34,436 nucleotides of DNA, taken from NCBI GenBank assembly GCA_029249645.1, contig JAQWWC010000226.1, forward strand, positions 1 to 34,436, written 5' to 3'. Below are positions 28,371 through 34,436 of this stretch, in pieces. Under the pieces are notes generated by a model. That model saw nothing but the letters and a program-made list of their open reading frames with translations. It made no database searches and was not told the DNA's origin. Position 1 is the first letter of the stretch, and each line of letters opens with the position of its first letter. Position numbers and translations under genes: made by a program. The DNA is from Pseudomonadales bacterium. GTDB lineage: Bacteria; Pseudomonadota; Gammaproteobacteria; Pseudomonadales; Azotimanducaceae.

Positions 28371-28751
28371 CTAAACAGCAACCAGACCCGCCAGGGCCAG
28401 CGCCATAACAATCAAGCAAACTAACGCCCCCATCCAAATGAGCGTTCGAATACCGATAAACCCAAGGGCGTAACTTGCGAAATAGGCCGCTCGCAGTGCC
28501 AGCCAAACTGATGCCACAAGGGTTAGGTCGATGTTCTGCACCAGGGCAATGACCGCCATAACTAAGAACGCGGGTAAGCTTTCTTGTAAATTTCCAGCCG
28601 CGCGTTGCACTCTTGCCAAAACTGCCGTGGGCTCATATGGGCCGTCCCGGTTCGACAGTAAATAAGCGAAATTATTAGCTCGTAGCAGGAGCGGCAGGAG
28701 CACGATTTGGATCAGCGCGAGCAGCAGCGTCAGTAGAATAATATCAATCAT
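28371..28751 (-). CDS. MAPEG family membrane protein
   Basis: ATG 28751 gives MIDIILLTLLLALIQIVLLPLLLRANNFAYLLSNRDGP...ARVQRAAGNLQESLPAFLVMAVIALVQN; four hydrophobic segments. Confidence 0.82.
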   Translation of the reverse strand: MIDIILLTLLLALIQIVLLPLLLRANNFAYLLSNRDGPYEPTAVLARVQRAAGNLQESLPAFLVMAVIALVQNIDLTLVASVWLALRAAYFASYALGFIGIRTLIWMGALVCLIVMALALAGLVAV

Positions 28752-28949
28752 CGGTAAGGCCTCGTTGTATCGGAAAACTCGAAAACAGCATGCCATCAAC
28801 GCCGCAAAACTGCATCGCATTTTTTGGGGTGAATTCTGATCAATCCCAGCGCTCGTGGACCGTCGCTCGTGGGCCAGCCCTCAGCAGCACCTCCCAACGC
28901 CGTCGCTTAGCGCCCCGCGGTTTCATTCAAAAGCGCTGATTTACGAAAC

Positions 28950-31900
28950 TTAGATTTTTGCCGTCTTAAGTTCGCGGCCTTGCAGGCGGCGCACCAGAGC
29001 CTTCAAACGGCCCCAACGATGCTGCACGCGATAAGGCAGTGCCAGCATCGCTGGTGTGGCAACCAGCGTTAAAATTGACGCAAAGGCCATGCCGGACACA
29101 ATGGCCTGAGATAGCGGCACCCAAAGCATTGACATCATGCTGCCATAGGCGATGCGACGGTCCAGCATGTCGATACTGAAGTTCATTGCCAGCGGTAACA
29201 ATCCAAATACTGTGGTCAGCGTTGTGAGCACCACCGGGCGCAGTCGCTGAGTACCGGTTCGCACAATCAACATAATCGGGTCAGTCGCAGGGTGATCCCG
29301 CCGAAGCTCGTTGAAGGTATCAATCAGCACAATGTTGTTATTCACCACGATACCAGCGAGGGCCACAATACCGATTCCGGTCAACAGCGAACTAAAGGGG
29401 TTGCCTGTAATCAAGAGCCCAATTAGAACGCCGGATGTTGACATAACCACCGCAAACAGAATCAGCGCCGATTGATAGAAGCTGTTGAATTGGGTTACCA
29501 GCAGGACAAACATCAACAGAAGCGATAAGCCAAATGCAGATAGGGTGAAGGCTTGAGATTCCGCCTGCTCTTCATCGGCGCCGCGGAAGATCACGTTCAC
29601 CCCAGGATCAAACGTCTGGGTTTCCAGCCAGGCCTGCAGCTCTTTGACCTTCGTATCGGCCAAAACACCGCTTGCCACATTGGCGCGAATATAATCGACG
29701 GGTATGCCATTGAAGCGCTCGATCGTACCGACATTGGGCACCGGCTCGATGGTCACAAAATTTGAAATTGGCACCATACCCGCAGGTGTTGTAACCGTTA
29801 AGGCATCGATTGCTTTAATTCCGCGCGCACTGTCTGGATATCGAATCCGTATATCCACCGCATCATCACTGCGATCCGGCCGGTACTCACCAATTTTGAT
29901 GCCCCCCGTAATCAACTGAACCGCAACCCCCACTTGTGTGACATCCGCGCCATACATAGCGGCTCGGGCTCGATCAACCTTCAAGCGCCATTCGAGGCCC
30001 GGTTTTGCCAAGCTGTCCTCAATATCAATGAGGCCTTCGGTTCTTTCAACCTGGTCGCGCACCCGTTGCAGTGCCGGGCCCAATAGATCTCGGTCAAATG
30101 CAGAGACTTCAACCTCGATCGGCTTGCCGCTTCTTGGGCCCTGCTCCATCGCCTCAATTTCAACCGAGATGCCCCCTAACGGTTTCGTCGAATCTCGCAC
30201 CTCTTGAAATATGTCAACGGTTGACCGAGTACGATCACCCTCTGGCAACATTTGCATAAACACGGTGCCGATTACATCATCCCCAGGGTTCGACCGGGCA
30301 TAGCTATTGATTTCAGCAATGCCATTAATGTCTAGAATTTTGGCCTCGACTTCGGCAACCAAGACATTGGCTTCGATCGCTGAGAGATTGCCAGGCGATT
30401 TGACAAAGACCTGCGCAAACTGGGGCTCCGCGTTTGAATAAAAAATAACCCCATTACCCGATTGGCCGTACGCAAAGAAACTGCCAACCAAAATCGATAG
30501 GGTGACCGTGAGCGTCAGGAAGACATGGTGCGAGCACCACCAAAGCACTTTGGCATAGACCCCGGTGATACCTGTGAGGTCCAACGGGTTGCCCGACTCC
30601 ATCGTCCGGAGGTTTTTCAGCATGCCGTCTTGATCAGCACCAGGGCGTCCGATCAAGGCGCCAATCGCAGGACCAAAGACTAAGGCGTAAATCAAACTAC
30701 CCGAGAGTACTGCAAAGACCGTTACCGGCAGATAGCGCATGAACTTGCCAACGATCCCCGGCCAAAACATTAGAGGTAGGAAAGCCGCTAACGTGGTCGC
30801 AATTGACGCAACCACAGGCCAAAACATCCGTTTTGCGGCATTGGCGTACGCCTGGCGCCGATGCTCGCCCTCCAGCATTCGGCGATCGGCATATTCTGTC
30901 ACCACAATGGCGCCATCAATCAGCATACCCAGGGCCAGCAACATGCCAAACATCACCATAAAGTTATAAGTAAATCCGATGACATACAGAATCGTGATGG
31001 CGAACAAAAGCGACACCGGAATACCCAAGCCAACAATGAGGCCTGAGCGGAAGCCCATCGCCGCCACCACAATCACCATCACCAGGGCCAAGGCTGTTAA
31101 AATATTGCCCTGCAGCTCGTTCACCTGAGCCAAGGCCCAGGGCGCTTGGTCTGTGGTGTAGACAATATCGATGCGCCCGGGCAAATCCGGTTTAACCTCT
31201 TCTACAATGGCCTTGGCTGCAGCAACCGTTTCAATAATGTTCGCTTTACTGCGCTTGGTCACGTTAATGGTAATTGCAGTCTGACCGTTGACCCGAACAA
31301 AGCTCCCACGATCTTTAAAACTCCGCCGCACGGTCGCCACGTCGCTGAGCGTGATCACCGCATTCGCCGCCGTTTTGACCGGCAACTCGAAAAGGTCGCT
31401 TGCCTCCTCAATGACACTGGGCACCTTCAGGGCAAAGCGGCCTGCGCCATTGTCCAAGCTGCCCGCTGGGACCAGCCGGTTATTACGGGCCAGCACACCG
31501 ATCAGCTCTTCTCCTGAAATTTGATAGGCTTCTAACGCTTCAGGATTAATAATGATTTCAAGGACTTCTTCGCGATAGCCACGCATCTCAGCTTTCAGGA
31601 CAGTCGGTAGCGTCTCAATCCGATCACGCAGTTCAAGGGCCGCGTAATACAGCATGCGTTCGGGCACACCCTCACCCGTAACATTCACTTGTAACACCGG
31701 GAAGTCGTCGGTGCTCATCTCATAGATACTGGGCTCTTCGGCAGAACTCGGCAGCTCAACCTTCGCTCGGTCCACCGCCTCTCGCACATCCAGTAGCGCC
31801 TGGTCGACGTCTTGGTTTGCATTAAATTGCACGATCAGGCTGGATGAATTTTCGCCAGAATAAGATTGAACCTTCTCAACCCCTTCAACGCTGCGTAACT

Positions 31901-32111
31901 CATTTTCAAGCGGCAAAACCAGTAAGCGCTCGGCATCCTCTGCCGAGATACCTTCATTGAAAACTTGAATCCTGAAGAATGGCACAGCGATGCTTGGGTC
32001 GCTTTCAACCGGTATCGAACGCAGGCTGGCAACGCCTGAAATCAACACCATCAACATGAGTAGCAAGGTTGTTCGAGGGCGACTCACCACCGCATCAATA
32101 AAATGATTCAT
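28950..32111 (-). CDS. Efflux RND transporter permease subunit (AcrB-like superfamily)
   Basis: 1053 aa; FIDAVVSRPRTTLLLMLMVLISGVASLRSIPVESDPSIAVPFFRIQV, MLLALGMLIDGAIVVTEYADRRM, GIVALAGIVVNNNIVLIDTFNELR, GTQRLRPVVLTTLTTVFGLLPLA. Confidence 0.95.
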   Translation of the reverse strand: MNHFIDAVVSRPRTTLLLMLMVLISGVASLRSIPVESDPSIAVPFFRIQVFNEGISAEDAERLLVLPLENELRSVEGVEKVQSYSGENSSSLIVQFNANQDVDQALLDVREAVDRAKVELPSSAEEPSIYEMSTDDFPVLQVNVTGEGVPERMLYYAALELRDRIETLPTVLKAEMRGYREEVLEIIINPEALEAYQISGEELIGVLARNNRLVPAGSLDNGAGRFALKVPSVIEEASDLFELPVKTAANAVITLSDVATVRRSFKDRGSFVRVNGQTAITINVTKRSKANIIETVAAAKAIVEEVKPDLPGRIDIVYTTDQAPWALAQVNELQGNILTALALVMVIVVAAMGFRSGLIVGLGIPVSLLFAITILYVIGFTYNFMVMFGMLLALGMLIDGAIVVTEYADRRMLEGEHRRQAYANAAKRMFWPVVASIATTLAAFLPLMFWPGIVGKFMRYLPVTVFAVLSGSLIYALVFGPAIGALIGRPGADQDGMLKNLRTMESGNPLDLTGITGVYAKVLWWCSHHVFLTLTVTLSILVGSFFAYGQSGNGVIFYSNAEPQFAQVFVKSPGNLSAIEANVLVAEVEAKILDINGIAEINSYARSNPGDDVIGTVFMQMLPEGDRTRSTVDIFQEVRDSTKPLGGISVEIEAMEQGPRSGKPIEVEVSAFDRDLLGPALQRVRDQVERTEGLIDIEDSLAKPGLEWRLKVDRARAAMYGADVTQVGVAVQLITGGIKIGEYRPDRSDDAVDIRIRYPDSARGIKAIDALTVTTPAGMVPISNFVTIEPVPNVGTIERFNGIPVDYIRANVASGVLADTKVKELQAWLETQTFDPGVNVIFRGADEEQAESQAFTLSAFGLSLLLMFVLLVTQFNSFYQSALILFAVVMSTSGVLIGLLITGNPFSSLLTGIGIVALAGIVVNNNIVLIDTFNELRRDHPATDPIMLIVRTGTQRLRPVVLTTLTTVFGLLPLAMNFSIDMLDRRIAYGSMMSMLWVPLSQAIVSGMAFASILTLVATPAMLALPYRVQHRWGRLKALVRRLQGRELKTAKI

Positions 32112-33220
32112 CCGCGACGACCATCAGCCAGGCTATTACTCGCCTGCCGAGCGTCAACCTGCTCGCCTGACACAACGCTTTGCTGGCCGACAACGATCAA
32201 GTCGACAACATCGGGTAAGCCCGAGACCCAAACACCCTCATCGCCTTCGGCAATTAATTCAACTGGATAAAACATCACCCGTTGATCCGCTGTGACGCCC
32301 CGAACGCCGCTCCGGCCCTCGTCATCGAGCACCAGGAGCGCAGGCGTAATCTGATGGACTTTGACTTGCTCAACCGAAATGGACAACGCAGCGGTCATGC
32401 CACTCACAATCGAAAAGTCGGCATTATCAACCAAGGCCTCGATGCCATAGGTCCGGGTACCGGGCGCCGCAACATGGGCAACGAACCGCAACACGCCAAC
32501 AACCACATCGCCATTGGAGAGCGTTGCGCTCACCGGCAGTCCAGGCTTTAAACCCGCAAGGTGTTGCTCTGACACTTCACCAACGAGCAGCATCGGATCC
32601 AAATCAACCAGGGTCACACAGGACGCGCCGGGCGTCACAAACTGACCCACTTCCATATGCGTTTCTTCAATGATGCCTGCGAAAGGCGCCGTTATGTTAA
32701 GGCGCGACTTTTCAAGCTTGCGCCGCTGCACAACCGCCTCTGCAGCCGCCATTCGCGCCGCCGCGCCTGCGATCACAGCATCCGATTGCAAACCCTTTGC
32801 CGCCAACTGTTTTGCGCCATCCAAGTCCAGCTTGGCTTGAGAGAGCCCAGCCATGGCCTCCTTGAGATTCGCATCGCGATCCTCGACCGAGATTTCGCAC
32901 AGCACATCGCCTTGACGCACGACACTGCCACGCTCAACCCAGCGCTTTTGCACAAGACCACCGACCTGAGACTGGACCAAAACACTACGTTCGTTCGCTG
33001 TTTGGCCCCGAACGGACGCCAGTCGGTCTTGTTCCACCGCATAACTCGTCCTGACTCTAACCGTCGTGAGCAGCCGGTCCTCGGCCTGGGCACGTTGCTG
33101 GGCATTCTTAGCAGAAATCGTTTGAGGCAATGGCGCAGACTCTTCTTCAAGCAGGCCGGTTGCAATCCAGCCGATAATGCAGACTGCAATGAATATAGCG
33201 GTAATGTATGTTTTTCTCAT
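32108..33220 (-). CDS. Efflux RND transporter periplasmic adaptor (membrane fusion protein)
   Basis: ATG 33220 gives MRKTYITAIFIAVCIIGWIATGLL; GQTANERSVLVQSQVGGLVQKRWVERGSVVRQGDVLCEI...NITAPFAGIIEETHMEVGQFVTPGASCVTLVDLDPM; overlaps the RND start by 4 bp. Confidence 0.93.
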   Translation of the reverse strand: MRKTYITAIFIAVCIIGWIATGLLEEESAPLPQTISAKNAQQRAQAEDRLLTTVRVRTSYAVEQDRLASVRGQTANERSVLVQSQVGGLVQKRWVERGSVVRQGDVLCEISVEDRDANLKEAMAGLSQAKLDLDGAKQLAAKGLQSDAVIAGAAARMAAAEAVVQRRKLEKSRLNITAPFAGIIEETHMEVGQFVTPGASCVTLVDLDPMLLVGEVSEQHLAGLKPGLPVSATLSNGDVVVGVLRFVAHVAAPGTRTYGIEALVDNADFSIVSGMTAALSISVEQVKVHQITPALLVLDDEGRSGVRGVTADQRVMFYPVELIAEGDEGVWVSGLPDVVDLIVVGQQSVVSGEQVDARQASNSLADGRRG

Positions 33221-33573
33221 CCGCGCACTATACGAAATCACCGGATAATTTCCAGCGAATGCCTGCTTAAACTCGATAAATGGCTCGTTACGTGCGTGCA
33301 CTGGTAGTTAGTTGGAGGATTGTGCCGTTACCCGGTCAGCAAGGGCCTCAACGTCTTTTATGCATTGCTTGCCCGGATTAGGAAATTTGAGCGGCGACCT
33401 AATGGAAACTACCGAAATCTTAAGTAGTCCTTTTCATAGACCGGCTTGAAAGATGAGATATCACCCTCTAAACATCAGCCTGCCAGAAACATTACGCTGC
33501 CCAGCCTGTGACATTCGATGCAAATCTAAAGAAATTTTCAGGGGTTGTTCAGTATTTATTTTCCATGAAACCC

Positions 33574-33592
33574 CTTCACTGTTATAGTGAAG
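33574..33592. promoter_or_regulatory. Perfect 7-5-7 inverted repeat CTTCACT-GTTAT-AGTGAAG, operator-like
   Basis: Read directly; lies in the ORF-poor gap between the efflux adaptor and tRNA-Val, without an obvious poly-T tract. Confidence 0.4.
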
Positions 33593-33706
33593 CGCGTCAA
33601 AGAGTGACCAGGTCAATCGACCGTCTTTGTTGATAATTAACGTTTTAAAAAGACTTGGTGTGGGGCAATTCACCAGAGCCAGAAGTCAAACTAGGCATTT
33701 ACCTGA

Positions 33707-33734
33707 TTGACTTCATGAGCCATCACGGTACAAT
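33707..33734 (+). promoter_or_regulatory. Sigma70-type promoter for the tRNA-Val/tRNA-Asp unit
   Basis: TTGACT (33707-33712), 16-bp spacer, TACAAT (33729-33734), then TGCGC discriminator-like sequence, 17 bp before the tRNA-Val 5' end. Confidence 0.7.
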
Positions 33735-33751
33735 TGCGCTTCCTGAATTGC

Positions 33752-33827
33752 GGGTGTTTAGCTCAGTTGGGAGAGCGACGGCCTTACAAGCCGTAGGTCG
33801 CAGGTTCGACCCCTGCAACACCCACCA
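33752..33827 (+). tRNA. tRNA-Val (anticodon TAC), CCA encoded
   Basis: 76 nt; GGGTGTT/AACACCC acceptor, anticodon arm ACGGC-CTTACAA-GCCGT, T-arm GCAGG-TTCGACC-CCTGC, encoded ACCA. Confidence 0.95.
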
Positions 33828-33839
33828 TGTTTACCTGTT

Positions 33840-33916
33840 GGAGCGGTAGTTCAGTTGGTTAGAATACCGGCCTGTCACGCCGGGGGTCGCGGGTTCGAGT
33901 CCCGTCCGCTCCGCCA
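33840..33916 (+). tRNA. tRNA-Asp (anticodon GTC), CCA encoded
   Basis: 77 nt; GGAGCGG/CCGCTCC acceptor, anticodon arm CCGGC-CTGTCAC-GCCGG, T-arm GCGGG-TTCGAGT-CCCGT, encoded GCCA. Confidence 0.95.
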
Positions 33917-33965
33917 ACATGTTTCATCCCTTTAAAAACGTAGTTTACGAGGTGTTAATTCACCT

Positions 33966-33996
33966 AGTATAGCTGACTTTTCACCTATACTTTTTT
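33966..33996 (+). terminator. Candidate intrinsic terminator of the tRNA unit
   Basis: AGTATAG (33966-33972) ... CTATACT (33985-33991) perfect 7-bp inverted repeat directly followed by TTTTT; stem is A/T rich. Confidence 0.45.
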
Positions 33997-34436
33997 CCTA
34001 CACCCCCCTGCCCTACTTTTATCGCTTTTACAGTCGCTAACTCCAAGCAACGGAAGCATGCATTTTTACGTCCGCATTTAATGCAACGGAAATACTAAAC
34101 GTGAGAGTCTCATTAGGTGCTACCGCACCCCGTGCTGTCATAGGAAAACTGACTTCTGGTTAGGCCATAGAGCCAGCAAGCGACTGCCTTAGGCACGAAA
34201 AGAACCACTCAAAAAGGCAATGTCTTTCTTCTGGAATATTGCTAGTTTTGAGCAATGAAAAACTTACAGAATTTAGATCACTCACGGCCTTTAGCCATCC
34301 CTTCAGCTCACTACTTTAGAAGAATAATTGAATGAATATCTGTAAGTGGCTTTTAGTTATCTCCTTCAGTTAATGATAAAGGATTAATACTAGCTGTAAG
34401 CATCCTATGGTTAGCCTTTAGTTACCTTAGGTATCC

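Noticed and set aside
32657-33307. 216-aa plus-strand ORF antisense to the efflux adaptor
   Set aside because: Overlaps a confident membrane-fusion-protein gene; Arg/Leu-rich out-of-frame translation.
33461-33673. 70-aa minus-strand ORF in the gap before the tRNAs
   Set aside because: No family resemblance or clear RBS, and it contains the operator-like palindrome; coding is possible but not supportable.
33655-33849. 64-aa ORF running through tRNA-Val
   Set aside because: Covers the tRNA promoter and tRNA-Val; spurious.
34047-34091. Repeated GCAACGGAA word 36 bp apart as a CRISPR/iteron candidate
   Set aside because: Only two 9-bp copies and no regular array; insufficient for a CRISPR or iteron call.
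33917-34436. Integrated element at tRNA-Asp
   Set aside because: No integrase and no second copy of the tRNA-Asp 3' end within the window, so only repeat-like sequence is reported, not a mobile element.

Overview
The window looks like an ordinary gammaproteobacterial-type chromosomal segment, densely packed with housekeeping and core-accessory genes. I saw no CRISPR array, transposase, integrase, rRNA or recognisable phage/defence island. Gene order (strand): partial small membrane protein (-), topA (-), membrane-anchored hypothetical (-), UspA-family protein (+), soluble lytic transglycosylase (+), TatD-family DNase (+), glutaredoxin-like protein (+), SMP-30/gluconolactonase-like protein (+), D-Ala-D-Ala ligase (+), Amt ammonium transporter (-), a six-gene MoxR/BatABCD-type operon (+), aminopeptidase N (-), DUF2797 protein (+), rhomboid protease (-), XdhC/CoxI protein and MobA/MocA-like nucleotidyltransferase (+), NAD kinase (-), serine acetyltransferase (+), ACC deaminase/D-cysteine desulfhydrase-like PLP enzyme and MAPEG protein (-), RND efflux pump with its adaptor (-), then a tRNA-Val/tRNA-Asp pair (+) and an AT-rich, ORF-free tail. 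I do not see convincing evidence for an entirely undescribed system. The best second-look items are the MoxR-vWA operon with a BatB/TPR fusion and long acidic tail, an RND pump with an atypical proton-relay motif, an orphan XdhC/MocA pair, a ddl outside the mur cluster, and the degenerate repeat-like tail after tRNA-Asp. Family assignments are from recognition of motifs in the supplied translations; no database search was run.
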